In this document: positions 43,141 through 51,534 of the stretch, piece after piece
Position numbering within the stretch: position 1 is the first letter of the stretch
How the letters are laid out: each line of letters begins with the position of its first letter
NCBI GenBank assembly: GCA_030681645.1
Contig: JAUXRX010000002.1
Coordinates: 186,001 to 250,000 of the forward strand
Source of the DNA: Archangium sp.
GTDB lineage: Bacteria; Myxococcota; Myxococcia; Myxococcales; Myxococcaceae
DNA: 64,000 nt
Reading direction: 5' to 3'
Notes under the pieces: model-generated
The model's database searches: none
What the model was told of the DNA's origin: nothing
Seen by the model: only the letters and a program-made list of their open reading frames with translations
Program-made: the position numbers and the translations under genes

Positions 43141-43620
43141 GTGGCTCGCGAAACGAAGAGCAGCAAGACCGACCCGAAGGAAGCCCGGGAACTCGTGGCC
43201 TCGCTCGACAAGCGAAGGTTCCTCGAGGAGCTCGGCCGCCTCACCAACAGCTTCGCTGCTGACCCCGGCAACCCCGGCAGCTACGCCTGCAAGGACTGCG
43301 TTCGCTGTGCGAACTGCATGTTCAGCGTGGAGTGTGAGGGCTGCTACGGCTGCACCCACTGCATCCGCTGCGAGCTGTGCAACAACTGCTCGCACTGCGT
43401 CGACAGCAAGTCGCTCAACGCCTGCGCCTACTCGGTGCAGAGCGAAAACTGCGCGAACAGCGCCTACGTCTACTTCTCGCGCAACCTGTCCGACTGCACC
43501 TACTGCTTCGGCTGCGTCGGCCTCACCAAGAAGGACTTCCACATTCTCAACGTGGGGTTCAACCGCACCGAGTACTTCGAGCTCGTGCACAAGCTCAAGC
43601 GCGAGCTCGGGGTGAAGTAG
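43141..43620 (+). CDS. Cys-ladder protein (17 Cys in about 85 residues)
   Basis: 159 residues from GTG 43141. A charged helical N-terminus (ELVASLDKRRFLEELGRL) is followed by a stretch (about 49-130) with 17 Cys, mostly in CxxC spacing: YACKDCVRCANC, ECEGCYGCTHC, RCELCNNCSHC, then single Cys in ENCANSAY, SDCTYCFGC. Spacing resembles a beta-solenoid with stacked Cys/Ser/Asn or a metal-rich protein; there is no ferredoxin CxxCxxCxxxCP pattern. The C-terminus (VGLTKKDFHILNVGFNRTEY) is a separate conserved-looking module. No signal peptide, so the reducing cytosol makes metal binding more likely than disulfides. Function unknown. Confidence 0.85.
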   Translation: MARETKSSKTDPKEARELVASLDKRRFLEELGRLTNSFAADPGNPGSYACKDCVRCANCMFSVECEGCYGCTHCIRCELCNNCSHCVDSKSLNACAYSVQSENCANSAYVYFSRNLSDCTYCFGCVGLTKKDFHILNVGFNRTEYFELVHKLKRELGVK

Positions 43621-43627
43621 CAGGAAG

Positions 43628-43670
43628 CCCCTCACCCCGACCCTCTCCCCGCTTCGCAGGGAGAGGGAGA
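43628..43670. repeat. Dispersed repeat family A copy
   Basis: CCCCTCACCCCGACCCTCTC then CCCGCTTCGCAGGGAGAGGG. It lies between the stops of two convergent genes (43620 plus, 43672 minus). Confidence 0.82.
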
Positions 43671-43671
43671 A

Positions 43672-44922
43672 CTACTCCAGGCCGCGGGCGGCGAGCTCCG
43701 AGTCGTCTTCACCGCGCAGGTGCCCCACCTCGTGCAGCAGCGTGACGCTGATCTGCTCGACCAGCTCGTCCTTCGTCTTCACCGCGCGGGCGAGGTTCTT
43801 GCGATAGAGCGCGATCGATCGGCAGGGCGCACCCGGCCGCGCGTCGGGTTCGGGCTCGCACGTCTCACCCAGCGGGGTACCCCGGAACAACCCGAGGATG
43901 TTCGGAGAGAGCGGCGGCTCACCCGAGGTGAGATCGGCCACGTCGGGCAGGTCCTCCATCGCCACCGGCACGCCCTTGAGGTCCTTGCGCATGTCGGCGG
44001 GCAGCGCGGCGATCGCCTGGTCGAGCTCTGCCTGGAAGTCTTCCTTCGAGAGCAGCACCGGCGCGGGGAACGACTCGAGGTCGAGCGCGCGCGCCTTGCC
44101 GAAGTGCGCCTCGGCTTCCTTGTCCTTGCCCTCGCGCTCCAGCAGCAGGCCCAGGTGGTGATGCGCCCACGCCGCGCGCTCCGGGTCGCCCAGCAGCCGG
44201 GTGAAGGCCGCCTTCGCGTCGGAGAAGCGGCACAGCTCGAAGAGGGCCACCGCCCGCTCGTAGAGGGCCTCGGGGTCGTCCTTCTCGTGCTGCAGCACCC
44301 AGTCGGCGCGGTCGAGCGCGTCGTGCGGCTGCCCGGTGTCGTTGAAGCCCATCGCCGAGAGCCGGGCGAAGGACATCGCGAAGGGCTCGTCGTGCTGGGC
44401 GGTCGCCAGCTCGAAGCCCCGCTCGGCGTAGGCGCTGCCCAGCTCGTCGAGCTCGCGGCTCGAGGGCATGAGCACGATGTAGAAGTGCGCCGCGCCCGCC
44501 AGCGCGTCGAGCGAGTCGGGATCGATCGCCAGCGCCCGCGCGTAGGCGAGCACGGCCTCGTCGTTGCGCAGCAGCTGCGCCAGCGCGTTGGCCCGCTCGG
44601 TGTGCGCGAGCACGTCACCCGGTGAGAGCGCCGCCGCCTGGGCCGCGCACGAGAGCGCCTTCTCGTATTGCCGCGCGTCGAAGGCCTCGCGGGCCGCGTC
44701 GAGGGGCAGCTTGCCCTTGCCGTCGCAGAGCGCGAGCGGCTGCACGTGGGGCGTGCCGGCGGTGGGTTCCTGCCGGGCGGTGCTCTTGGGCGGCGGGTGA
44801 CTGGCGGGCACCTCGGCGACGCACACGCAGGCCCCCGCATCGGCGTCGACGGAAGCCGCGGGCGGAGTGGTGCAGGTGCAGCCGCACACCGTGAGCGCGA
44901 CGATGACGAGCGAGCACCGCAT
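43672..44922 (-). CDS. TPR lipoprotein with C-terminal zincin (PF06262-like) domain
   Basis: 416 residues from ATG 44922. Signal region with VCGCTC, probably lipidated. Cys/Pro-rich linker to about 75, then TPR repeats (about 85-265): AREAFDARQYEKALSCAAQA, AVLAYARALAIDPDSLDALA, AAFTRLLGDPERAAWAHHHL and GKDKEAEAHFGKARALDLES. The C-terminal domain (about 280-416) has PNILGLFRGTPLGE, ALYRKNLAR and VTLLHEVGHLRGEDDSEL: an HExxHxxGxxD zinc site, as in the minimal zincin family. A membrane-attached protease is inferred. 5 nt downstream of clpX. Confidence 0.9.
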   Translation of the reverse strand: MRCSLVIVALTVCGCTCTTPPAASVDADAGACVCVAEVPASHPPPKSTARQEPTAGTPHVQPLALCDGKGKLPLDAAREAFDARQYEKALSCAAQAAALSPGDVLAHTERANALAQLLRNDEAVLAYARALAIDPDSLDALAGAAHFYIVLMPSSRELDELGSAYAERGFELATAQHDEPFAMSFARLSAMGFNDTGQPHDALDRADWVLQHEKDDPEALYERAVALFELCRFSDAKAAFTRLLGDPERAAWAHHHLGLLLEREGKDKEAEAHFGKARALDLESFPAPVLLSKEDFQAELDQAIAALPADMRKDLKGVPVAMEDLPDVADLTSGEPPLSPNILGLFRGTPLGETCEPEPDARPGAPCRSIALYRKNLARAVKTKDELVEQISVTLLHEVGHLRGEDDSELAARGLE

Positions 44923-44927
44923 GGCCG

Positions 44928-46211
44928 TCAGGCCGACTTCTTCTCTTTCTCGAAGGTCACCTGGGGCGGTTCCTTCTTGAGGATCACCCCGTCGGTGATG
45001 CGGCACTCCTTGACGCCCTCGCGGAAGGGGACGTCGTACATGATCTCGAGCATCGAATCTTCCATGATGGCCCGCAGGCCACGCGCGCCGGAGTGACGCC
45101 TCAGCGCCTCTTTCGCGACCGCGCGCAGGGCTTCCTTGGTGAACGACAGCTTCACCTTCTCCATCTCGAAGAGCTTCTGGTACTGCTTGGTGAGCGCGTT
45201 CTTCGGCTCGGTGAGGATGGTGACGAGATCGTCTTCCTTGAGATCGTTGAGCGTCGCCACCATGGGCAGGCGGCCGATGAACTCGGGGATCATGCCGAAC
45301 TTCATCAGGTCGTCCGGCTCGACCAGCGCGAGCAGCTCGCCCACCGACCGATCTTCCTTCGCGTCGATCTTCGCGCCGAACCCGAGGCCCTTCTCGCCGA
45401 CACGGCGGCGAATCACCTGCTCGATGCCGTGGAAGGCGCCGCCGCAGATGAAGAGGATGTTCGAGGTGTCGACCTGGATGTATTCCTGCTGGTTGTACTT
45501 CTTGCCGCCGCGGGGGGTGACGTTGGCGCGGGTGCCTTCGATGATCTTGAGCAGCGCCTGCTGCACGCCTTCGCCGCCCACGTCGCGGGTGGCCGAAGGG
45601 GTGTCGCCGTTCTTGCGGGAGATCTTGTCGATCTCGTCGATGTAGACGATGCCGCGGCCGGCCTTCTCGACGTCGTAGTCGGCGTTGTGCAGCAGGTTCT
45701 GGATGATGTTCTCGACGTCTTCACCCACGTAGCCGGCCTCGGTGAGGCTGGTGGCGTCGGCGATGGTGAAGGGCACGTTGAGGAAGCGCGCCAGCGACTG
45801 GGCCAGCAGCGTCTTGCCCGAGCCGGTGGGCCCGATGAGGAGAATGTTCGACTTGGACAGCTCGACGTCTTCGGGGCCGGGGCCCTTCACGCCGGGGCGC
45901 GGCCGCGCGGCGGGCTTGCGCTGGTAGATGCGCTTGTAGTGGTTGTAGACCGCCACCGCGAGGACGCGCTTGGCGAAGTCCTGGCCGATGACGTAGTCGT
46001 CCAGGAAGGTCTTGATCTCGACGGGCGTGGGCAGGCTGACGGCAGGCTTCGCGTCTTCCTTCTCGGCCTCTTCCGCGATGATGTCGTTGCAGAGCTTGAT
46101 GCACTCGTCGCAGATGTAGACCGTCGGGCCGGCGATCAGCTTGCGCACCTCTCGCTGCGATTTCCCGCAGAACGAACAGGAGAGGTTCACATGGTGCTCG
46201 CCCTTCTTCAC
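44928..46211 (-). CDS. clpX: ATP-dependent Clp protease ATP-binding subunit ClpX
   Basis: 427 residues. AAA+ unfoldase that feeds ClpP. N-terminal zinc domain ([24 protein letters not shown]), Walker A GPTGSGKT, Walker [10 protein letters not shown], pore loop GYVGEDVE, sensor regions ([24 protein letters not shown]). The ClpP-docking loop reads KGLGFGAK, an LGF variant of the usual IGF, still expected to bind. clpP and tig are not adjacent, unlike many bacteria; they must be elsewhere. Upstream 95 nt contain no clear promoter that I can name. Confidence 0.98.
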   Translation of the reverse strand: MKKGEHHVNLSCSFCGKSQREVRKLIAGPTVYICDECIKLCNDIIAEEAEKEDAKPAVSLPTPVEIKTFLDDYVIGQDFAKRVLAVAVYNHYKRIYQRKPAARPRPGVKGPGPEDVELSKSNILLIGPTGSGKTLLAQSLARFLNVPFTIADATSLTEAGYVGEDVENIIQNLLHNADYDVEKAGRGIVYIDEIDKISRKNGDTPSATRDVGGEGVQQALLKIIEGTRANVTPRGGKKYNQQEYIQVDTSNILFICGGAFHGIEQVIRRRVGEKGLGFGAKIDAKEDRSVGELLALVEPDDLMKFGMIPEFIGRLPMVATLNDLKEDDLVTILTEPKNALTKQYQKLFEMEKVKLSFTKEALRAVAKEALRRHSGARGLRAIMEDSMLEIMYDVPFREGVKECRITDGVILKKEPPQVTFEKEKKSA

Positions 46212-46306
46212 TTACGTCCTCCTCACGGCCGGTTGGTGTAACTGTAACGCCGGGGTTGGGGTGAGTTGCAACCCTTCCGGCGTCAACGTCCTGACGACAT
46301 GGTCAG

Positions 46307-46930
46307 TTAAGCCTCTGCCTTCGCCGCCACAAGTTCTTCGAGGTCGGCCGCCAGCGCGTCGGCCCGCTCGCGGATCGCCGCCGGAACCCGCCTGTTCGAG
46401 TGCAGCTCGGCCGCCAGGCGCTTGCTGGTGGCCCAGAGGCGCTTGAGCTCGACGCCCCCGTCCACCTTCTCTTCGGGCGCGGGGAAGCGCTCGACCAGGT
46501 CGCGCCGCAGCTCGCTGGTGGGCTTTTCCTGGTTCCAGATCGAGTCGCGGATCGACTTGTACTCGGAGGCGCTGAGCTGCCCGCGTTCCTCGGCCTGGGC
46601 GAGCACCTCGACCACCTCGAACGCGGGCGCGGCCTCGGCGAGCTCCGGGGTGCGCATCACCTGGGGCTCATGCTTCTCGAGGAAGCCGAAGTTGCGGGTG
46701 AGCTTGTCGGCCGTCTGCTTCTTGATGCGCAGCTCCGAGAGGCAATAGGCCTCGAAGCTGGGGTAGCCCCAGTCCTGGTACGAGGCGTCGTTGCGCACCT
46801 GTTGGAGCAGCTTGCCCAGCTCGGCCCACGACGACTTGAAGCGCCTGGCCGCCAGCAGCACGGTCTGGCGGAAGCTCCCGGGCTCGACCTGAGAGACCTT
46901 CCGGGTGATGACTTCTTCGGCGGTAGGCAT
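46307..46930 (-). CDS. Conserved-looking helical protein, hypothetical
   Basis: 207 residues, mostly helical, no signal peptide. Central part: SWAELGKLLQQVRNDASYQD, WGYPSFEAYCLSELRIKKQT, ADKLTRNFGFLEKHEP. The pattern (Trp/Tyr/Phe anchored helices, then a helix pair with KKQTADKL) resembles the small helical DNA-binding segments in ParB/DUF3102-like proteins, but this is weak. The C-terminus is helical and charged. Minus strand, 95 nt upstream of clpX. Not recognised with confidence. Confidence 0.82.
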   Translation of the reverse strand: MPTAEEVITRKVSQVEPGSFRQTVLLAARRFKSSWAELGKLLQQVRNDASYQDWGYPSFEAYCLSELRIKKQTADKLTRNFGFLEKHEPQVMRTPELAEAAPAFEVVEVLAQAEERGQLSASEYKSIRDSIWNQEKPTSELRRDLVERFPAPEEKVDGGVELKRLWATSKRLAAELHSNRRVPAAIRERADALAADLEELVAAKAEA

Positions 46931-46983
46931 GCGCTCTGGCTTCTCTCAGCGCGCGCTGCCTCACGCAAGCAACTTGGAGCCGC

Positions 46984-47865
46984 TCAGCCCTTCTTGCCCA
47001 CGTTGAAGGAGAGGTTGACCGAGTTGCCCGAGTGGGTCGACTTGAACGGCCACTTCTGGAGTTCCTTGAGCAGGCATTCCTGGAGCCCGGTGTCCTTCAG
47101 ATCGGCGTTGTCGACCCAGACCTTCGAGACCTTGCCTGCCTCGGCGATCGAGAACTCGATGGGGATCTTCAGGTACACCCCGGGCTTCGCCACGGTCTTG
47201 ATGCAGGGGATCAGGCTCGACTTGTTCTTCGCCACCACCGCGTTGATGCCCACCTCGTCGACCTCGCCCATGGACATGCCGTCGGGGTCCGAGTTGCCCA
47301 TCGGCGGCTTGGTGGTGCCGGTCGGCGGCCTGGTGGTGCCGGTGGGCGGGTTGTTCCCCACGGGCGGGCGGGTGGCGACGGCGGTGGTGCCGGTCGGCGG
47401 CTTCTTGACGGTGCCCTGGTAGTCGACGAGCTCGTCGTCGACGCGGCGCTTGGCCTTGGAGATGGTGGGCGCGTCGACGGTGATGTCGCCCCAGGCGAGC
47501 TCTTCGGCGGTCTTGCCGGTGGGCGTGTGCACCGCGAGGTAACTGCCGAGCACCGCGACCACGATGCCCAGGGTGACGAGCACGCCTGCGCCGATGGCGA
47601 GCGCGCGGGTCAGCTTCTTCTTCTGCTCGGAGTGGTGCTCGTGAGCGTGCGCGTCGACGCGCTTCTTCGCCTCGGACTTGGCGACGTGCACCTTGAAGTC
47701 GGGAATCTCGGAGACCTTCTGAAAGCGCCCCGAGCCCAGCAACTGCACTTCGCTCTGCGGCAGGAGTTCACCTGCGTACAGCTTGTCGATGATCTGCTGC
47801 GAGGGTACGGGACCCAGGATCAGGTCCCCCTCGCGAAACAACCAGCCCTGATCATTCGGCCCCAT
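46984..47865 (-). CDS. GYF-domain, membrane-spanning AgmX/TonB-C-like protein
   Basis: 293 residues. N-terminal GYF_2 domain (about 5-58: GWLFREGDLILGPVPSQQII; GELLPQSEVQLLG). A His-rich stretch (HAHEHHSE), then a transmembrane helix at about 86-110 (ALAIGAGVLVTLGIVVAVLG). A periplasmic linker with PPTGTT/PPVGNN/PPMGNS repeats (about 155-195) and a C-terminal AgmX-like domain (IPCIKTVAKPGVYLKIPIEF; CLLKELQKWPFKS) with the paired Cys. It would connect cytoplasmic protein contacts to the periplasm in the way of AglZ/AgmX-type gliding or TonB systems; function inferred. Confidence 0.88.
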   Translation of the reverse strand: MGPNDQGWLFREGDLILGPVPSQQIIDKLYAGELLPQSEVQLLGSGRFQKVSEIPDFKVHVAKSEAKKRVDAHAHEHHSEQKKKLTRALAIGAGVLVTLGIVVAVLGSYLAVHTPTGKTAEELAWGDITVDAPTISKAKRRVDDELVDYQGTVKKPPTGTTAVATRPPVGNNPPTGTTRPPTGTTKPPMGNSDPDGMSMGEVDEVGINAVVAKNKSSLIPCIKTVAKPGVYLKIPIEFSIAEAGKVSKVWVDNADLKDTGLQECLLKELQKWPFKSTHSGNSVNLSFNVGKKG

Positions 47866-47924
47866 GGGTGTCGCATTGTGGTGGCGACCTCACGGCTGCG
47901 CAACAGGGGTGAAGGGCTGACGAC

Positions 47925-48089
47925 TCAGTCGTTCAGCTTCTCTTCGTACTTCTCCAGCAGGTCGCTGATCGCCTCGCGCAGGTACTCGCTCTGACGAATG
48001 CGCGTCTCCTTCGACAGATCCTTGAGCATCTCGAGGCGGTCACGGTTGAGACGGAAAACCACGGAGGTGAGACGGGCGTTGTCGTTCAT
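47925..48089 (-). CDS. Ribbon-helix-helix (CopG/Arc-like) DNA-binding protein
   Basis: 54 residues from ATG 48089. The N-terminal strand RLTSVVFRLNRDRLEMLKDL is followed by helix-turn-helix KETRIRQSEYLREAISDLLE, the RHH fold that binds DNA as a dimer through the beta ribbon. It may be a free-standing regulator or an antitoxin; no toxin-like partner overlaps it (next minus-strand gene upstream is an outer-membrane protein). Confidence 0.88.
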   Translation of the reverse strand: MNDNARLTSVVFRLNRDRLEMLKDLSKETRIRQSEYLREAISDLLEKYEEKLND

Positions 48090-48161
48090 GTGCACACATG
48101 GTCTCACATGAAGCAGAGCCGTCAAAAAAAGCACGCGGGGTGATCGGCGTTGAGCAGCTGA

Positions 48162-48677
48162 TCACTCGAACAAATAGGTCCGGAACTGGACACCGGCCAT
48201 GAGCTCGAACGAGAGCCGCAGCGAGGTCGCCCCGCCGAGCTGACCACCGAGCTGCGCGTACACGCCCATGATCGGAAGAAAGTCGTACTGCACGCCGAAC
48301 GCGCCGCGCGCGCCGATCGCGAAGAACGGCGCGACGTGCACGGCGAGCTCGAGATCGAAAAACGTCTTCAGCTGGTCGTAGCCGAAGCTGTTGCGCATAC
48401 CCGCGTAGGCCGAGCCGGCGAGCGCGGTGATGGGTGAGATGCCGGGGGCGATACGCCCGGCGGCGCGCAGCTCGATGTGGTTGGTGAGCGAGAAGGTGGC
48501 GCCGAGCTCGAGGGGAATGCGCCACCCACGCTCTCCCGTCGCCATCGTGGAGATGGCGGTGACGAACTCACTACCCGCGGCGACGGTGAGGCCAAGTGAG
48601 CCGCGATGGTCGTAGCGCTCTTCGGCCGACACGACGCCCGGGAGCATCAGCAGCGAGAGGACGACGAAGTGCTGCAA
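48162..48677 (-). CDS. Outer-membrane beta-barrel protein, small
   Basis: 171 residues from TTG 48677 (QHFVVLSLLMLPGVVSAEER), chosen because the signal peptide starts there; further upstream the frame enters a repeat. The mature part alternates beta strands rich in Gly and aromatics (RGSLGLTVAAGSEFV, IELRAAGRIAPGIS, VHVAPFFAIGARGAFGVQYD, SLRLSFELMAGVQFR) and ends RTYLFE. This fits an 8-10 strand porin-like protein. Function unknown. The family B repeat starts right before the TTG, so the native promoter may have been displaced. Confidence 0.8.
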   Translation of the reverse strand: MQHFVVLSLLMLPGVVSAEERYDHRGSLGLTVAAGSEFVTAISTMATGERGWRIPLELGATFSLTNHIELRAAGRIAPGISPITALAGSAYAGMRNSFGYDQLKTFFDLELAVHVAPFFAIGARGAFGVQYDFLPIMGVYAQLGGQLGGATSLRLSFELMAGVQFRTYLFE

Positions 48678-48680
48678 CCC

Positions 48681-48775
48681 CGTTCGTCCCGAGCGGAGTC
48701 GAGGGATGGGCGCCCACGCCCGCAGGAAGTCGCCCCTCGACTCGGCGAGGGGTGAACGGTGATCACCCCTCTCGG
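48681..48775. repeat. Dispersed repeat family B, inverted pair
   Basis: GTTCGTCCCGAGCGGAGTCG then AGGG (48682-48705), and the inverse CCCCTCGACTCGGCGAGGGG TGAACGG (48733-48759), with a further CACCCCTCTCGGGA. It lies between two minus-strand genes. Confidence 0.8.
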
Positions 48776-48813
48776 GACGAGCTGTGAGGTCTCGACCACC
48801 GTCCATGAACCGC

Positions 48814-51423
48814 TCAGCTCTTGCGGCGGCGCAGCAGCGCCAACGCTCCGAGCGCGAGCAGCTCGAGGCCACCCGTCGTCGAGCACCCGGCAGGCTGCTG
48901 CGACGGGTCCAGCGTGTCGGCCACGTCATCGCGCAGGGCGACCTGCGGCGGGCGGTACGTCGCCTGGCCCACGTTGCCGAACTCGTCGCGCACCAGCACC
49001 GTCACCCCGCCCTGCTGCTCGACGGCAGACAGCGAGATCTCGCGGGGCGCGCCGAAGGCAGAGGCCTCACCCTCGCCCACGCGGTAGGCGAACTCGAGCC
49101 GATCGGCCGAGAGCACGTCACGGGCGCTGACCAGCAGGCGATCGGTGGTGGGGTCGGCGGTGAGGGTGATCTCCGGCGCTTCCCAGTCGACCTTGAAGCC
49201 GACGTCACGCGAGGCCGAGATGGCGTGCGGATCTTCGGCGATGCGCGCGCGCACGTGGATCACGTGCTGGCCCTGCAGGAGGAAGCGGGGGTGGCTGACG
49301 AGCAGCTCGTGGCCCTCGACCGGGCGGAAGTCGGTCCACAGGCCGTCGTCGATCTTGAAGGAAAACTCGGCGCTGCCGCTGGTGCCGAGGGTGCGCACGT
49401 CGAGCACCGCCTCGGGCCAGGGGAGCGCGCGGCCCTGCAAGCGCATGTCTTCGGCCTTCGGCATGCGGCTGGCCTTGAGCGAGGCGCTCACCTGCGGCGC
49501 CGAGAACGCGCACATGCCGTTGAGCGGCAGGAGCTGCGCGTAGAGCCCGAGGTGATTGTACGCCTCGCTGCCGGCGATGCGGCCCAGGCCCTTCACCTCG
49601 TTGACCTTGAGCTTGAACGAGCCGAGCGCGGGCAGCGCGAAGCCCGACAGGCCACCGGCCAGCGCGGGCTCGGCCAGGCCGATGACCGCGGGCACGAGGT
49701 CGGCGAGCACCTGCGGGTCCTCGGCGAGGATCTCGGCGTTGCCGGTGCGGATGTTGGTGATGAGCGAGCGCAGATCGCCCAGCGCCGGGGTCACCTTGTC
49801 GCAGCCCTCGAAGATGAGCGAGATGGGCAGCGAGATGTCGGCGGTGAGGGTGAAGAGCCGCGCGTAGCGGTCATCGAGCATGGCGTAGAAGTCGATGCTC
49901 AGGTCCGGCAGGGTGATCATCAGCAGCGGCTTGATCGGCTTCTTGGTGACGGGATCGTACGTGCCTTCCCCCACCACCACCGTGGGCGGGCGCGCGGGGC
50001 GCAGCACCACCATCATCGGCGCGTCCTTGCCGTCGCGGGTGGCCAGCTTGCCCAGCGAAGGGAGGAAGGTCTTGAACAGGCCGGTGTTGATCAGCCCCAC
50101 GTTGTCGGACGAGAGGTTCAGGCACAGCGCGCCCGACTGCTGCGCGCTCCAGAACGCCGCGTTGAGGAAGTTGGACGAGATGCCCAGGCCCACGTGGTAG
50201 CCGGAGTTGGGCGTCGCCTCCCCGTCGAAGTCGGGGAAGGCCACCATGGTCATCGGGGGCGCGGCCTGGGGCGGAACGCAGGCCGAGATGGTGGTGGGCT
50301 GAATGCCGACGCGCGTGCCGAAGCTCATGCCCTGGTCCATCACCACGCTCGCGCCCGCGGCCAGAGAGAGCTCCATCTGGGCGTCGGCCGGTGCGCCGAA
50401 CGAGCCGAGCAGCGCGCCCATGCTCATCGTGCCCTCGACCCCGAGGAAGCGCGGCACGCAGGTCGCGCCCGACATGCAGACCTTCGTCCCCGAGTCGCAG
50501 GTGGAAGCGGTGTTGGTGCCGTCGGTGGTTCGGGGGCAGTCGGTGTTGCTCATGCACGGCCAGCAGGTCTGGCCGCCGATCGCGTTGCGGATCTGCGTCT
50601 GGAGCGGCGCGGAGATCAGCTGCAGCACGATCTGCTTGAGCGGATCCCAGTCGGCGATACCGCAGTACACGTCACCGCAGTTGTTGCGGCCGTTGAAGCT
50701 CAGGTCGGCCGGGTCGAGGCACTGGGGCTTGGGAGAAGCCCCGCTGGCTCCGCAGATCTCGGTGCCCGAGAAGCCCTGCACGTTGAAGGCGAGCAGCTTG
50801 TCGAAGCGGGTGTCGATGGTGAACTTCACCGTGGCGCGCAGCCGGTTGTCGGCGGGCGCGGCGGCGGCGGTGTTGAAGGTGATCGAACACTTCGCCGGCG
50901 AGAGCCAGGCGCACGCGCCGTGCGACCGATCGGCGGTGTCGACGTAGAGGTTGCCGGTGTTGATCGACAGCTGGATGGTGGCGTCGAGCAGGTCGGGCGC
51001 GCGGGGCGCCAGCGAGAAGCCGGTGAGCTGCACCTGCACGTTGGCCGGCACGTCCTTGTTGTCGCAGACGCCGTCCATCTGGCCGCAGCCCTCGGCGTTG
51101 CACCCCGCCCCGCCCTGGTCGGCGATGAGCACGTCACCGACCACGGCGATGTTCTGCGCCATGCAGCCGATGGGCAGCCCGAGCGTGCCACCGGGCGCGA
51201 AGGCGCCGATGAGCGTCTGCCAGTTCGAGTTGAGGTAGTTGATGCCGCTGGCCGAGAGCCGAATGTTGATCGCGTTGTCGTTCTTCGGCCCCATGTAGCG
51301 GGTGCCCGCGGGGTACGGCGTCAGCGTCGAGCAACCCGAGCCGGTGCCCGAACAACCGAGTGCAGCGAGCACGAACAAAGACACCAAACCCGTGCCCGTC
51401 GCAGCAGTGCGAGACCTGTGCAT
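48814..51423 (-). CDS. Large Cys-rich lipoprotein with MYXO-CTERM tail
   Basis: 869 residues from ATG 51423. Lipoprotein signal with LAALGC (Cys24). The mature protein is mainly beta (repeated strands such as VQVQLTGFSLAPRAPDLLDA, AEFSFKIDDGLWTDFRPVEG), with a Cys cluster at about 275-360 (CWPCMSNTDCP, TCDSGTKVCMSGATC). The C-terminal part has Ig-like repeats (HVIHVRARIAEDPHA, EFAYRVGEGEASAF). The last residues GCSTTGGLELLALGALAL then LRRRKS form a MYXO-CTERM-type sorting tail. Expected at the cell surface; no enzymatic motif. Family not known to me. Confidence 0.9.
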   Translation of the reverse strand: MHRSRTAATGTGLVSLFVLAALGCSGTGSGCSTLTPYPAGTRYMGPKNDNAINIRLSASGINYLNSNWQTLIGAFAPGGTLGLPIGCMAQNIAVVGDVLIADQGGAGCNAEGCGQMDGVCDNKDVPANVQVQLTGFSLAPRAPDLLDATIQLSINTGNLYVDTADRSHGACAWLSPAKCSITFNTAAAAPADNRLRATVKFTIDTRFDKLLAFNVQGFSGTEICGASGASPKPQCLDPADLSFNGRNNCGDVYCGIADWDPLKQIVLQLISAPLQTQIRNAIGGQTCWPCMSNTDCPRTTDGTNTASTCDSGTKVCMSGATCVPRFLGVEGTMSMGALLGSFGAPADAQMELSLAAGASVVMDQGMSFGTRVGIQPTTISACVPPQAAPPMTMVAFPDFDGEATPNSGYHVGLGISSNFLNAAFWSAQQSGALCLNLSSDNVGLINTGLFKTFLPSLGKLATRDGKDAPMMVVLRPARPPTVVVGEGTYDPVTKKPIKPLLMITLPDLSIDFYAMLDDRYARLFTLTADISLPISLIFEGCDKVTPALGDLRSLITNIRTGNAEILAEDPQVLADLVPAVIGLAEPALAGGLSGFALPALGSFKLKVNEVKGLGRIAGSEAYNHLGLYAQLLPLNGMCAFSAPQVSASLKASRMPKAEDMRLQGRALPWPEAVLDVRTLGTSGSAEFSFKIDDGLWTDFRPVEGHELLVSHPRFLLQGQHVIHVRARIAEDPHAISASRDVGFKVDWEAPEITLTADPTTDRLLVSARDVLSADRLEFAYRVGEGEASAFGAPREISLSAVEQQGGVTVLVRDEFGNVGQATYRPPQVALRDDVADTLDPSQQPAGCSTTGGLELLALGALALLRRRKS

Positions 51424-51494
51424 GAAGAACGACCTCCCGTCGGCCGAATGAAGAGGGCTTGAGCGTAGCAGTGAGTGGGTGGCTTCGGCGCAAC

Positions 51495-51512
51495 CGTTCA
51501 CCCCGGGCGCGG
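51495..51512. repeat. Diverged family B repeat fragment
   Basis: CGTTCACCCCGGGCGCGG between the surface lipoprotein start and the larE stop; only the first half of the usual element. Confidence 0.55.
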
Positions 51513-51534
51513 TCGCGCCGCCTGACTCAATGCG

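Noticed and set aside
47925..48089. RHH protein as antitoxin of a toxin-antitoxin pair
   Set aside because: No small toxin-like gene overlaps or directly follows it in the same direction.
48784..51462. 892-codon plus-strand open frame
   Set aside because: Fully antisense to the lipoprotein gene 48814-51423, which has a lipobox, Cys clusters and a sorting tail; the antisense product is Arg/His/Gln-rich filler typical of high-GC shadow frames.
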